A program made the position numbers and the translations under genes. Source: an uncultured Bacilli bacterium (lineage in GTDB: Bacteria; Bacillota_I; Bacilli_A; RF39; UBA660). Taken from it: 64,000 nucleotides of DNA. The notes beneath the pieces were generated by a model. It saw nothing but the letters and a program-made list of their open reading frames with translations. It was not told the origin of the DNA and did not search any database. Below, piece by piece: positions 53,006-61,742 of this stretch; position 1 is the first letter of the stretch, and every line of letters starts with the position of its first letter. The DNA lies in NCBI GenBank assembly GCA_934183155.1, contig CAKPSB010000001.1:62001-126000 (forward strand), written 5' to 3'.

Positions 53006-53893
53006 ATGAAATTAAAAATAGGTTCACATGTGTCATTTACAAAAAAAGGTGGGTTAAAACAAAGCACAAATGAAGCAATACAATACAATGCAACTACATT
53101 CATGTTTTATACAGGAGCTCCACAAAACACTGTAAGAACACCAATTGATGATGAAAATACTAATCAAGCAAAAGAGCTAATGAAAAAAAACGGTATTGAA
53201 ATAAATGATATCATTATTCATGCCCCATATATAATAAATCTAGCCAACAACAAAGATGAAAGTCGTTTTAATTTTGCTGTAAATTTTTTAAAAGAAGAAT
53301 TAAAAAGAGCTAAACAACTAGGAATAAGTAAAGTTGTTCTCCATCCAGGCAGTCACGTTGGCTTAGGAGAAGAAACAGGAATAAAAAACATTATTAAAGG
53401 ATTAAATCTTGTAATAGAAGATGAAAGTCCAACTATATGTCTAGAAACCATGGCTGGTAAAGGAACTGAATTAGGATGTACATTTGAACAAATAAAAGCC
53501 ATAATTGATGGTGTAGAAAAAAAAGAGCATATTATGGTATGCCTTGATACCTGCCATTTAAATGACGCCGGATATGATTTAAATAATTTTGAACAACTTT
53601 TAAATCAATTTGATCAAATAATTGGAATAGAAAAAATAGGATGTATTCATATAAATGATAGTAAAAATCCAATTTCATCACATAAAGATAGACATGAAAA
53701 TATTGGGTTTGGGACAATTGGATTTAAAACATTAATTGATATAATTTATAATCCAAAATTAGAAAAAGTTTCTAAAATACTAGAAACTCCATATATAAAT
53801 GGCTATCCTCCATATAAGTTTGAAATTGAAATGATAAAAAACAAAACATATAATAAAAATCTAAAAGAAGAAGTTGTCGAATTTTATAAATAA
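53006..53893 (+). CDS. nfo: Endonuclease IV (AP endonuclease)
   Basis: A 295-residue TIM-barrel DNA repair enzyme that cuts at abasic sites. It has the family's metal-ligand segments: GSHVSF at the start, IIHAPYIINLAN near 70, VLHPGSHVG near 112, CLETMAGKG near 148, CLDTCHLNDAGYD near 180, IHINDSKNP near 215 and HENIGFG near 230. All are present. It is convergent with the DUF2624 gene and overlaps it by 10 nt. Confidence 0.95.
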   Translation: MKLKIGSHVSFTKKGGLKQSTNEAIQYNATTFMFYTGAPQNTVRTPIDDENTNQAKELMKKNGIEINDIIIHAPYIINLANNKDESRFNFAVNFLKEELKRAKQLGISKVVLHPGSHVGLGEETGIKNIIKGLNLVIEDESPTICLETMAGKGTELGCTFEQIKAIIDGVEKKEHIMVCLDTCHLNDAGYDLNNFEQLLNQFDQIIGIEKIGCIHINDSKNPISSHKDRHENIGFGTIGFKTLIDIIYNPKLEKVSKILETPYINGYPPYKFEIEMIKNKTYNKNLKEEVVEFYK

Positions 53894-54141
53894 TTTTGAT
53901 ACTTATCTAAGTAAAAATAAAAAAGTTTTTTAATTTTCAAAGATAAATTCTCATCAAGCTTATTACAAATTTCATCAATAAGTTTATCTTTGTCTTTGTA
54001 TATTAACTGCCATTTATTTTTTAAATAATAAAACAAAACATCAACATCATCATATCCAAGCTCAATTCCATTTTTTAAAGCAAAATTATATATATCATCC
54101 TTATCAATTTGTTTAATGTAATTTTCAATTAATTTGCTCAT
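53884..54141 (-). CDS. DUF2624 (YqfT-like) protein
   Basis: An 85-residue helical protein. Its pattern (DDIYNFALKNGIEL, then a helix-rich YYLKNKW...DEICNKLDENLSLKIKKLF) matches DUF2624, found next to nfo in Bacillus as yqfT, and here also it abuts nfo. GGGGG lies before the ATG at 54141; an in-frame start at 54213 would cross into the divergent gene and lacks an RBS. Function unknown. Confidence 0.6.
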   Translation of the reverse strand: MSKLIENYIKQIDKDDIYNFALKNGIELGYDDVDVLFYYLKNKWQLIYKDKDKLIDEICNKLDENLSLKIKKLFYFYLDKYQNYL

Positions 54142-54190
54142 ATTACCCCCTATATTTAATATATGCCAAAAAGAAAAAGAGGTGAAAATA

Positions 54191-56317
54191 GTGAAAAATC
54201 CCATCAAAAACATTTCTAAAAAAATAAAAGAAAAACGTAGCGCATCGTTAAAAATAAATCGTTGGCAAAAAAAACAAAGTTATAATTTTAACACATACCG
54301 CGAAAATAAAGACATAAAAGTTGAAATAGAAAAAAGATATAATATATTAACATTTATCGTTATTGCCGTTTTACTAATATTAGTAACAAGTCTTTTTACC
54401 ATTCAAGTAATTGGCAAAGAAAAATATCAAAAAGAACTTAAAAACCTAACAAAAAAAATAATATATGGCCAGTCAGCCCCAAGAGGCAGAATTTATGATA
54501 GAAACGGCAAATTACTAGTTGATAATACACCAAGTAAAGTAATATATTATAAAAAGCCATCAAAAGTCACAACAAAAGGTGAAATTGATATAGCATATAA
54601 ATTGACAAATATGATAAATATTGATTATTCAAAGTTAACAGATAAAGATTATAAAATATTTTGGATAAAAAATAATCAAGAAAAAGCTAAACAGAAAATA
54701 ACTGATAGTGAATGGAAAAAACTTGAGGAAAGAAAATTAACTGTCGACGATATATATAATTTAAAAATCGAAAGAGTAACTAATGAAGATTTAGCCCAAT
54801 ACAAAGATATGGACAAAAAAGCTGCTTATATTTATTCTTTAATGAATAAAGGATATTCCTATGATGAAAAAGTAATAAAATCAGAAAACGTCACCGATGA
54901 AGAATATGCCCTAGTATCTGAAAACATCAGCACATTAAAAGGAATAAATACAAAATTAGATTGGGATCGCTCATATCCATATGGTAACACTCTAAAAAGC
55001 ATCCTTGGAAGTGTATCATCAAGCAAAACAGGTCTTCCAAGTGAAAAAAAAGAATATTATTTAAAAAAAGGCTATACCTTAGATGATAGAGTAGGAGTCA
55101 GCAACATTGAATACCAATATGAGGACATATTAAAAGGCCAAAAAAACAAATATGAAGTACTACCAGATGGTTCATATAAGCTAATTGAAGAAGGAAAGCG
55201 AGGTCAAGACATCGTTTTATCAATTGATATAGAACTTCAAAAATTTCTAGAAGACACACTAACAGAGGAAGTTCTAGCAACTAAAAAAGAAGCTAATACA
55301 GAATATTATGATGGCTCATTTGCTATTATAACTAACCCTAAAACTGGTGAAATTCTAGCCATAAGTGGTAAAAAAGTAATAAATGATAATGGTCAAAATA
55401 AAGTTGTCGATTATTCATATGGCACATTTCAAAATTCAGTAACTATGGGGTCTGTTGTTAAAGGAGCATCACAAATAACAGGTTATAACACTGGTGCTTT
55501 AAAAATAGGTGAGATAAGATATGACAATTGTGTCAAAATTGCTGGAACAGCCCAAAAATGTTCGTGGAAACCACTAGGAAAATTAAATGACGTAACAGCT
55601 TTAGCATTTTCATCAAATACTTACCAGTATTACACGGCCATAAAAGTCGGTAAAGGAAATTATAAATATAATAAACCACTTGCCATTGATAAAGAAGCCT
55701 TTAACACCTATAGAAATACCTTTGCCCAATTTGGACTAGGTGTTAAAACAGAAATTGATCTACCAAATGAAACCACAGGTTATAAAGGTAAAGGAGACAC
55801 ATCAGGCCTACTTTTAGACTTTTCAATTGGCCAGTATGATAATTATACCCCAGTTGAACTTGCCCAATATATAAATACTATAGCTGACAGTGGAAATAGA
55901 AGAAAACTATTTTTAATGAAAGGCTATTATGATAGTGGAAAAATAACAAACCAAACCGAAAGTAAAATATTGAATAAAGTTGATACAAAAGAAGAATATA
56001 TGAACAAAGTTCATGAAGGGTTTGAAGCCGTTTTAAAATACGGGACAGGAGCAGGTTACATTGATATGAATTACAAGCCAGCGGGAAAAACAGGAACATC
56101 TCAAAGTTTCGTTGATACAGATGGTGATGGTAAAATAGATAAAGCAACAATTTCAACCACGTTTGCCGCCTACGCACCATATGATAATCCTAAAGTAGCC
56201 TTTACCATAATCTCACCAAACGTATCGCGTCAAGATGGTAGAAGCAACCATCAATCTTCAATAAATAAGCGATTAGCCCAAAAACTATCAAAAAAATACT
56301 TTGAAATTTATCCATAA
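54191..56317 (+). CDS. Class B penicillin-binding protein (PBP2-like transpeptidase)
   Basis: A 708-residue protein with a basic cytoplasmic tail, one membrane helix (about 54-76), a PBP dimerisation domain beginning APRGRIYDRNG near residue 95, and a transpeptidase. Its motifs are GSVVKG (active Ser near 419), SSNTYQY near 477 and KTGTSQ near 637. It cross-links peptidoglycan, in elongation if it resembles PbpA/PbpH, which have this length; SpoVD-type function is also possible. The start is GTG at 54191 with GAGGTGAAAATA before it. The upstream in-frame ATG at 54134 lies inside the divergent gene. Confidence 0.9.
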   Translation: MKNPIKNISKKIKEKRSASLKINRWQKKQSYNFNTYRENKDIKVEIEKRYNILTFIVIAVLLILVTSLFTIQVIGKEKYQKELKNLTKKIIYGQSAPRGRIYDRNGKLLVDNTPSKVIYYKKPSKVTTKGEIDIAYKLTNMINIDYSKLTDKDYKIFWIKNNQEKAKQKITDSEWKKLEERKLTVDDIYNLKIERVTNEDLAQYKDMDKKAAYIYSLMNKGYSYDEKVIKSENVTDEEYALVSENISTLKGINTKLDWDRSYPYGNTLKSILGSVSSSKTGLPSEKKEYYLKKGYTLDDRVGVSNIEYQYEDILKGQKNKYEVLPDGSYKLIEEGKRGQDIVLSIDIELQKFLEDTLTEEVLATKKEANTEYYDGSFAIITNPKTGEILAISGKKVINDNGQNKVVDYSYGTFQNSVTMGSVVKGASQITGYNTGALKIGEIRYDNCVKIAGTAQKCSWKPLGKLNDVTALAFSSNTYQYYTAIKVGKGNYKYNKPLAIDKEAFNTYRNTFAQFGLGVKTEIDLPNETTGYKGKGDTSGLLLDFSIGQYDNYTPVELAQYINTIADSGNRRKLFLMKGYYDSGKITNQTESKILNKVDTKEEYMNKVHEGFEAVLKYGTGAGYIDMNYKPAGKTGTSQSFVDTDGDGKIDKATISTTFAAYAPYDNPKVAFTIISPNVSRQDGRSNHQSSINKRLAQKLSKKYFEIYP

Positions 56318-56328
56318 TTTGATATAAT
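56301..56328 (+). promoter_or_regulatory. Promoter of rpmG-efp
   Basis: TTGAAA (56301-56306), 16-nt spacer, TATAAT (56323-56328) preceded by TGA. It lies within and just past the 3' end of the penicillin-binding protein gene. Confidence 0.65.
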
Positions 56329-56358
56329 AAACAATAGAAATGCAAAAGGAGGGATATT

Positions 56359-56526
56359 ATGGCTAAAAAAGGCGAAGCTAGAGACAATATAACTTTAGTA
56401 TGTAGTGTATGTAAAAATGAAAACTACCGTGTAGAAAAAAACAAAAGAAATACACCAGAACGTTTAAAATTAAACAAATATTGCCCTAAATGTCAAAAAC
56501 ATACAGAGCACAATGAAAAAAAATAA
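56359..56526 (+). CDS. rpmG: 50S ribosomal protein L33
   Basis: A 55-residue protein read directly from the sequence: it starts [10 protein letters not shown] and has the zinc-binding pairs CSVC and CPKC, so it is the C+ (zinc) form. The segment [16 protein letters not shown] is typical of L33. RBS AGGAGGG. It is followed 16 nt later by efp. Confidence 0.9.
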   Translation: MAKKGEARDNITLVCSVCKNENYRVEKNKRNTPERLKLNKYCPKCQKHTEHNEKK

Positions 56527-56542
56527 TTCATGGAGGTAAAGT

Positions 56543-57100
56543 ATGATAAACATTAATGATATAAAAAATGGAATGACAATTGTAATCGATGGCAACATAT
56601 TTCAAATATTAGAATTTTTACACGTTAAGCCAGGTAAAGGTCCTGCCTTTGTACGTATAAAATTAAGAAACTTACGTACTGGTTCAACAATTGAACAAAC
56701 ATTCAATACAAATATAAAATTTGAAAAAGCCATTATTGAAAAAAAACCAATGCAATTTCTATACAGCAGTGGCGACATGTATAATTTCATGAATATGGAA
56801 ACATATGAACAAATGGATTTATCTAAAGATAGCTTAGGTGATAATGCTAAATACTTAAAAGAAAGCTTAGAAGTTGATGTAACATTCTATAAAGGTGAAG
56901 TACTAGGTATATCTTTACCAGAAAAAATAGAATATGAAGTTGTAACTACCGAACCAGGGGTAAAAGGTAATACAGCAACTAATGCAACAAAAGAAGCCAC
57001 TTTAGAAAACGGTTTAACAATCAAAGTACCATTATTTATAAACGAACATGAAAAAGTTGTTATTTCGACTAAAGATGGTAAATACGACTCAAGAGCGTAA
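56543..57100 (+). CDS. efp: Translation elongation factor P
   Basis: A 185-residue, three-domain beta-barrel protein of standard length. The first domain carries the loop KPGKGPAFVRIKLRNL, whose tip Lys (near residue 32) is modified in many bacteria. It enters the ribosomal E site to relieve stalling at proline runs. RBS TGGAGG. Confidence 0.95.
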   Translation: MININDIKNGMTIVIDGNIFQILEFLHVKPGKGPAFVRIKLRNLRTGSTIEQTFNTNIKFEKAIIEKKPMQFLYSSGDMYNFMNMETYEQMDLSKDSLGDNAKYLKESLEVDVTFYKGEVLGISLPEKIEYEVVTTEPGVKGNTATNATKEATLENGLTIKVPLFINEHEKVVISTKDGKYDSRA

Positions 57101-57127
57101 TATACAAAAGAATAAAGAGGTGGAAAT

Positions 57128-57958
57128 ATGTTAGAAAAAGAAAGATTTTTAGCAATCAAAAAATTAGCTAATGACATTAGAAATGACAATGATAAAATTT
57201 TTGATTCATTTGCCAAATTATCATATGATAAAGCTATAAATGCCAAAGAAAAATTTATAAATTCAGTTATTACAAATATGAACATTGATTTTTCTGACGG
57301 TGAGCAAGGAAGAGAAGAAAAACAAATATTTAGAGCTAATCTTTTAATACCAGATGATCAAGAATTTTTTGACAGTTATTCAAATGATAAAAACATTCGT
57401 AGTTTAATGAACAAATATGTCGTAAATATTGAAGACGTAATGAGTAAAATAACAGAACTTAACGTATACAGTAAATATATTGAAGAAGCTAAAAAAGAAA
57501 GTGAAAATCCATCATTTGTTGACGAAATGGTTAAAATTTCGCCAAAAGAAGCCGAGAGTCTACTTGATGAAATAGATAGTCTATCATCAGTTATGGAAGA
57601 TTTAGAAATTCCAAAAGAAGAAAAGCAAACTTCATCAGAACCAGAAACAGCCATGGTCAATGAAGAAGAATTTAATGATTCTTTCGATGACATTACATCA
57701 GCAGTTTCAGATTTTGTTGCTAGTTATGACGATATGCAAGAAGAAATAAAAGGCAAAGATGAAAAAATAAATTCTTTAAAAGCTCAATTAGAAGATTTAA
57801 AATCTATCAATAGAAATTTAGAAAGTGTTAACAAAGATATTGAAACACTAAAAAAAGAAAATGAAGCTTTAGCGGCTACTAATAAAAAATTAGAAATTAA
57901 ATTAGCTAAAAGTGCTGAAATCTTAAATAAAATATATAAAAGTATTTCTAAAAAATAA
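57128..57958 (+). CDS. Acidic coiled-coil protein of unknown function
   Basis: A 276-residue soluble protein. The first 130 residues are helical and may form a small domain. Residues 140-195 are acidic and low in complexity. Residues about 200-276 form a long coiled coil (KIN.LKAQLEDLKS...NLESVNKDIETLKKENEAL). There is no signal peptide. AGAGGTGG is the RBS; it lies 28 nt after efp and may be co-transcribed. No family recognised. Confidence 0.6.
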   Translation: MLEKERFLAIKKLANDIRNDNDKIFDSFAKLSYDKAINAKEKFINSVITNMNIDFSDGEQGREEKQIFRANLLIPDDQEFFDSYSNDKNIRSLMNKYVVNIEDVMSKITELNVYSKYIEEAKKESENPSFVDEMVKISPKEAESLLDEIDSLSSVMEDLEIPKEEKQTSSEPETAMVNEEEFNDSFDDITSAVSDFVASYDDMQEEIKGKDEKINSLKAQLEDLKSINRNLESVNKDIETLKKENEALAATNKKLEIKLAKSAEILNKIYKSISKK

Positions 57959-57962
57959 TGAA

Positions 57963-57990
57963 AAGAATTATCGTTTGATAATTCTTTTTT
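57963..57990. terminator. Bidirectional terminator
   Basis: AAGAATTATC (57963-57972), loop GTTT, GATAATTCTT (57977-57986), T-run on the plus strand and A-run before the left arm for the minus strand. It serves both convergent genes. Confidence 0.85.
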
Positions 57991-57992
57991 GG

Positions 57993-58259
57993 TCACATCA
58001 TCTGATAATTTGAACTATTATAATTACTATAACTTCCCTTATTAATCATACTCTCAAGTCTAGAAACCCTTTGCTCTAAATTATTGATTTGATTAGATAA
58101 ATTACTTATATCACTACTATTATAACTGCTTTGGACACTTCCCATTGGAATATTAGAAGGCATAGGAATCATCTGTCCTGGCATTACCATTCCTCCATAA
58201 TTAGGCATCATTTGGGGATAAACTGGATATCCCATATTACAGTTGCGCTCTTTTTTCAC
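57993..58259 (-). CDS. Small Met/Pro/Tyr/Ser-rich protein (coat-like)
   Basis: An 88-residue protein. The first half is rich in Met, Pro, Gly and Tyr (YPVYPQMMPNYGGMVMPG). A short coiled coil follows (ISNLSNQINNLEQRVSRLES), then a Ser/Asn/Tyr tail. Start GTG with AAAGGAG 9 nt upstream. Composition resembles small spore-coat or surface-layer proteins. With gpr and spoIIP in the window a coat role is possible, but no homology supports it. Confidence 0.5.
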   Translation of the reverse strand: MKKERNCNMGYPVYPQMMPNYGGMVMPGQMIPMPSNIPMGSVQSSYNSSDISNLSNQINNLEQRVSRLESMINKGSYSNYNSSNYQMM

Positions 58260-58317
58260 TTAAATAACTCCTTTCACATCTAATTAATTATATGCTTTTG
58301 TTTATTTATGGTGAATA

Positions 58318-58326
58318 TGATATAAT
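58318..58326 (+). promoter_or_regulatory. Extended -10 promoter of trmB
   Basis: TGATATAAT with TATAAT at 58321-58326, 15 nt before the ATG and AGGTGAT RBS. Confidence 0.6.
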
Positions 58327-58341
58327 AAACAAGGTGATAAA

Positions 58342-58983
58342 ATGAGATTAAAAAATATAAAAGGAGCCAAAGAAAAAATAAATAAATCTTCTTATGTGGT
58401 AGCAAAACCAGAAGAATTTAAAGGTAAATTTAAAACATTATTTCAAAATGCTAACCCCATTCATTTAGAAATAGGTATGGGTAAAGGAGATTTTATCATA
58501 AATATGGCTTTAAAATATCCTGAAATTAATTTTATAGGTATAGAAAAATTTGATAGTGTTCTATTAAGAGCTACAGAAAAATTAGAAGAAAAAGACATTA
58601 AAAATTTAAAATTGATTAGATTTGACGCCACGGAAATAAAAAATATATTTGATAAAGAAATAGATACTATCTATTTAAATTTTTCAGACCCATGGCCAAA
58701 AAATAGACACGAAGATAGAAGATTAACAAGCCAGAAATTTTTAAAAAGATATGATTACGTTTTTCAAAATGAACCTCATATAATTCAAAAAACAGATAAT
58801 CGAAAATTATTTGAATTTTCATTAAAATCTTATGTTGATTATGGATATAAAATACAAAAAATATCTTTAAATCTTCATGAAGATGAATATGACAACGTTG
58901 AAACAGAATACGAAAAGCGCTTTGTTTCTCTAGGATATCCTATATATATGGTGGAAGTAGACAAAACTTTACATGTAAAGTAA
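58342..58983 (+). CDS. trmB: tRNA (guanine-N7)-methyltransferase
   Basis: A 213-residue SAM methyltransferase that makes m7G46 in tRNA. Motifs: LEIGMGKGDFI near residue 47, FIGIEKFDSVLLRA near 72 and the family signature LNFSDPWPKNRHEDRRLT near 115-132. Full length. Confidence 0.95.
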   Translation: MRLKNIKGAKEKINKSSYVVAKPEEFKGKFKTLFQNANPIHLEIGMGKGDFIINMALKYPEINFIGIEKFDSVLLRATEKLEEKDIKNLKLIRFDATEIKNIFDKEIDTIYLNFSDPWPKNRHEDRRLTSQKFLKRYDYVFQNEPHIIQKTDNRKLFEFSLKSYVDYGYKIQKISLNLHEDEYDNVETEYEKRFVSLGYPIYMVEVDKTLHVK

Positions 58984-59012
58984 GTGCTTTTCTGGGAAAA
59001 ACGCTAAAAATT

Positions 59013-59021
59013 TGATATAAT
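59013..59021 (+). promoter_or_regulatory. Extended -10 promoter of the envelope-protein operon
   Basis: TGATATAAT with TATAAT at 59016-59021, before the AGGTG RBS and ATG at 59043. Confidence 0.6.
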
Positions 59022-59042
59022 CTAAAGTAAGCAGGTGTGTAT

Positions 59043-59645
59043 ATGAAGAAAAAAATTCTTTTATGCTTAGTCACATTACTTCTGACCGGCTGTACTATTG
59101 TTAGAATTGATACCACAAGCATTGATAACATCGTCAATGTTGTTTTATCAAAAGAAAACACTTTATATAACCGAGTGGGAAGAGGATATAAATATTATGT
59201 CCCAAGAGGCGTAACTTATATCGACAGTAGTGGCTCTAATGATAAACTTTATTCAAATGGCGTATATTATTACTTATATTTAGACGAAATAAGCTATTAT
59301 TATAAAAAAGCTGTTAACTATAAAGTCGATCATACAAAATATTATTCAAGAAAGATAAAAAACAAAGGAAATATTGGGTACTTAGAAATAACTAAACAAG
59401 ATGGCTTATATTTAATAACATTTGTTTACAATTATGCCAAAATAGAAGCCTTAGTGCCAAAAGACGATATTAATGATACAGTTTTAAATAGTTCCTACAT
59501 TTTATCGACAATAAAATACAACAACAATATTGTAAAATTATCATTAGAAGACAACTTTTTAAAAAACAAAGAAGAAAAATATAACGTATTTAGTTCAAAA
59601 AAACAAAACAATGACAACAGTTTCTTACGTTATGAAGAAAAGTAG
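59043..59645 (+). CDS. Lipoprotein of unknown function
   Basis: A 200-residue lipoprotein: signal peptide MKKKILLCLVTLLLTGC with lipobox LLTGC. The mature part has many Tyr/Lys strands (YKYYVPRGV, GVYYYLYLDEISYYYKKAV). The GTG at 59037 lies within the RBS, so the ATG at 59043 is used. It is first of four genes running without a terminator to 61073. No family recognised. Confidence 0.65.
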   Translation: MKKKILLCLVTLLLTGCTIVRIDTTSIDNIVNVVLSKENTLYNRVGRGYKYYVPRGVTYIDSSGSNDKLYSNGVYYYLYLDEISYYYKKAVNYKVDHTKYYSRKIKNKGNIGYLEITKQDGLYLITFVYNYAKIEALVPKDDINDTVLNSSYILSTIKYNNNIVKLSLEDNFLKNKEEKYNVFSSKKQNNDNSFLRYEEK

Positions 59646-59657
59646 AGGTGTATTAAA

Positions 59658-60389
59658 ATGGGATTATTAGATAAATTTAAAAACTTATTCACAGAAGAAG
59701 TAGAAGAAGAAGTAAAACCAGAAAAAAAAGAAGAAATTCAAAAAGAAGTTATCAGTGTTGAAATACCTTCGCCAAAAACAACTCGTTCAGAAATTCATGA
59801 AGATATAAAACCAGAAGCTACTAAAGAAGAAAAAAATGAATATAAATTTCCATTTTTTGATGACAACGATTTTGATTTAGTTGATGTAAATCCTAAGAAA
59901 AAAGAAGAACCAAAACCACAAAAGAAGGAAATGTATAATCCACCTAAAGAAGAAAAGAAAAGCTTCAAACCATCACCAATAATTTCACCAGTTTATGGAA
60001 TTATTGACAAAGGATATCAAAAAGAGGAAACAACAACGAGAAGTGAAGTTCGCTCATCATATTATAGTGCAAAAGAAGCAAATGTTGATGCCATAAGAAA
60101 TAAAGCTTATGGTGGATTGGAATCCGACATTGAAACAACACTATTTGGTGGAAATAGAGTATTATTTAACGAAAATGAAGAAAAAGAAACAAAAACAGAG
60201 GAAGACTTTTCATCAAAAACGTTAGATGAAAAACCAAGACACGTAAGTGAAAAAGAAGAAGATATTACTGATCTTTTAGAAGAAGAAATGGAAAAACCAT
60301 CTAAAGAAGAAAAAAAGAAGCCAAGAAAAATAAGCGATGAAGAACTATTTAGCTTAATAGATTCAATGTATGAAAAGGAGAACAAGTAA
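59658..60389 (+). CDS. Acidic low-complexity protein with N-terminal amphipathic helix
   Basis: A 243-residue, very Glu/Lys-rich protein without signal peptide. It begins with MGLLDKFKNLFTEE, an amphipathic helix like the membrane-targeting tips of SepF-type division proteins. The middle is disordered except for a conserved-looking block (ISPVYGIIDKGY near 112) and a C-terminal helix (ISDEELFSLIDSMYEK). There is no SepF core. RBS AGAGGTG; it overlaps the next start (TAATG). Possibly a peripheral membrane scaffold. Confidence 0.6.
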   Translation: MGLLDKFKNLFTEEVEEEVKPEKKEEIQKEVISVEIPSPKTTRSEIHEDIKPEATKEEKNEYKFPFFDDNDFDLVDVNPKKKEEPKPQKKEMYNPPKEEKKSFKPSPIISPVYGIIDKGYQKEETTTRSEVRSSYYSAKEANVDAIRNKAYGGLESDIETTLFGGNRVLFNENEEKETKTEEDFSSKTLDEKPRHVSEKEEDITDLLEEEMEKPSKEEKKKPRKISDEELFSLIDSMYEKENK

Positions 60390-60679
60390 TGTTAGTTAGT
60401 GTAGCCGATGTATTTTCTATGATATTTTACATATTATTAATTGTTTTAGTTATTACCTTAATTGTCTTAGTTATAAATGCTATTAAAACATTAGATAAAG
60501 TAGACAAATTAGTTGATGATATAAGCGAAAAGTCAAATAAACTAAATGGAATTTTTTCCATCATTGATAGCACAACAGACGCTGTTGTTAGCTTTAGCGA
60601 TGTCATCGTTGGCTTTCTAGCAGGAGCCGTAGGTAATATTTTAAATCGAAAGAAAGGAAATGAAAATGAAGAAAAATAA
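60389..60679 (+). CDS. YtxG/DUF948-like small membrane protein
   Basis: A 96-residue protein with one long N-terminal membrane helix (about 9-30) followed by an amphipathic helix region (TLDKVDKLVDDISEKSNKL) and a second hydrophobic stretch. Size and layout fit DUF948 (YtxG) proteins, which commonly precede YtxH genes, as here. Start overlaps the preceding stop (TAATG). Confidence 0.6.
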   Translation: MLVSVADVFSMIFYILLIVLVITLIVLVINAIKTLDKVDKLVDDISEKSNKLNGIFSIIDSTTDAVVSFSDVIVGFLAGAVGNILNRKKGNENEEK

Positions 60680-61073
60680 AGGAATGGGAAAATTTATTTT
60701 AGGAGCAGCTGCAGGAGCAACATTAGGACTATTATTTGCCCCTAAAAAAGGAACACAAACAAGAGAAGATTTAAAAAAAATGCTTGATGATTTTGTGACT
60801 AAAATTAAAAATATTGATGCCGAAGATGTAAAACAAACCGTTAGTGAAAAAATTGAACAGATAAAAGAAGGCATAGCTACTTTAGATAAAGAAACTGTCT
60901 TAGATGAAGCCAAAAAGCAAGCTAAAAAATTGCAGGATGCCGCTGAGGAATTAGTTGATTATACAATTGAAAAGGGAACCCCAGTTGTTGAAAAATCAGC
61001 AAATGCTATTAAGAAAAAAGTTATTGAAGCATCAAAACAAGTAATAGAAAAATTAGAAAAGGAGACTAAATAA
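60666..61073 (+). CDS. YtxH-family protein
   Basis: A 135-residue protein with a glycine-rich membrane segment (GKFILGAAAGATLGLLFAPKKG near residues 7-28) and then long charged helices. This is the YtxH pattern; members are linked to envelope stress in Bacillota. AAAGGA at 60653 favours the ATG at 60666; an ATG two codons earlier is possible. It overlaps the previous gene by 14 nt. Confidence 0.75.
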   Translation: MKKNKGMGKFILGAAAGATLGLLFAPKKGTQTREDLKKMLDDFVTKIKNIDAEDVKQTVSEKIEQIKEGIATLDKETVLDEAKKQAKKLQDAAEELVDYTIEKGTPVVEKSANAIKKKVIEASKQVIEKLEKETK

Positions 61074-61094
61074 TCACTTAGTGATTATTTTTTT
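61069..61094 (+). terminator. Terminator over the ytxH-like stop
   Basis: AATAATCAC (61069-61077), loop TTA, GTGATTATT (61081-61089), T-run. The stop TAA (61071-61073) is in the 5' arm. Confidence 0.85.
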
Positions 61095-61097
61095 CTG

Positions 61098-61682
61098 ATG
61101 AAAAAGAAAAATAAATTAATGCTTAAAACTTTTTTCAAAGTAATGTTTAAAAATCAAGAAATAAATAGCATCATACCACAGGCTTATCAAAAAAGTATAT
61201 ATGATATAAATTATCAAAAATTAAAAGAAAAAGAAATAACAACTATATTTTTTGATATAGACGGTACCATAGCTGGTGTAAATAATCCAATTATTCCGCC
61301 AAAAACAATTGATTTAATTGAAAGATTAAAAAAAGAATTTAATATTTTATTAATATCAAACAACAAAGAAGAAAGAGTAAAACCTGTTGCCGACATATTA
61401 AAGGTAAAATATATTTTCCACGCATGTAAACCTGAGGAAGAAGCCTTTGAAAAAGCTTTAAAACTAATGAATGTGCAAAAGGAAAACACCAGTATGATAG
61501 GTGATCAAATACTAACTGACATAGTAGGTGCAAACAAATGTGGAATATATTCAGTTTTAGTAAAACAATTAGAATCAAAAAATAATGTTCAAACATCTTT
61601 AGCTCACAAACTTCAAAAATATTTGATTAAGAAATTAGAAAGAAAAAATTTACTAAAAAAAGAAAAATTTTATATGAATTAA
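61098..61682 (+). CDS. yqeG: YqeG-type HAD phosphatase
   Basis: A 194-residue HAD-superfamily IIIA phosphatase with the nucleophile motif FFDIDGTIA near residue 51, SNNKEERV (motif II) near 91, KPEEEAF near 111 and GDQILTDIVGAN (motif IV) near 137. YqeG acts on phosphatidylglycerol phosphate-like or related substrates in some lineages; the substrate is not settled here. No RBS precedes the first ATG, which sits 3 nt after a terminator T-run; a downstream start (61122 or 61143) is possible. Confidence 0.85.
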   Translation: MKKKNKLMLKTFFKVMFKNQEINSIIPQAYQKSIYDINYQKLKEKEITTIFFDIDGTIAGVNNPIIPPKTIDLIERLKKEFNILLISNNKEERVKPVADILKVKYIFHACKPEEEAFEKALKLMNVQKENTSMIGDQILTDIVGANKCGIYSVLVKQLESKNNVQTSLAHKLQKYLIKKLERKNLLKKEKFYMN

Positions 61683-61712
61683 CTACTTTTTCTATAACTA
61701 TCATCAAAAAAA

Positions 61713-61721
61713 TGTTATACT
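61713..61721 (+). promoter_or_regulatory. Extended -10 promoter of rnhB
   Basis: TGTTATACT (TATACT at 61716-61721), 22 nt before the rnhB ATG. Confidence 0.5.
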
Positions 61722-61742
61722 ATATATGAAAGTAGGAATAAC

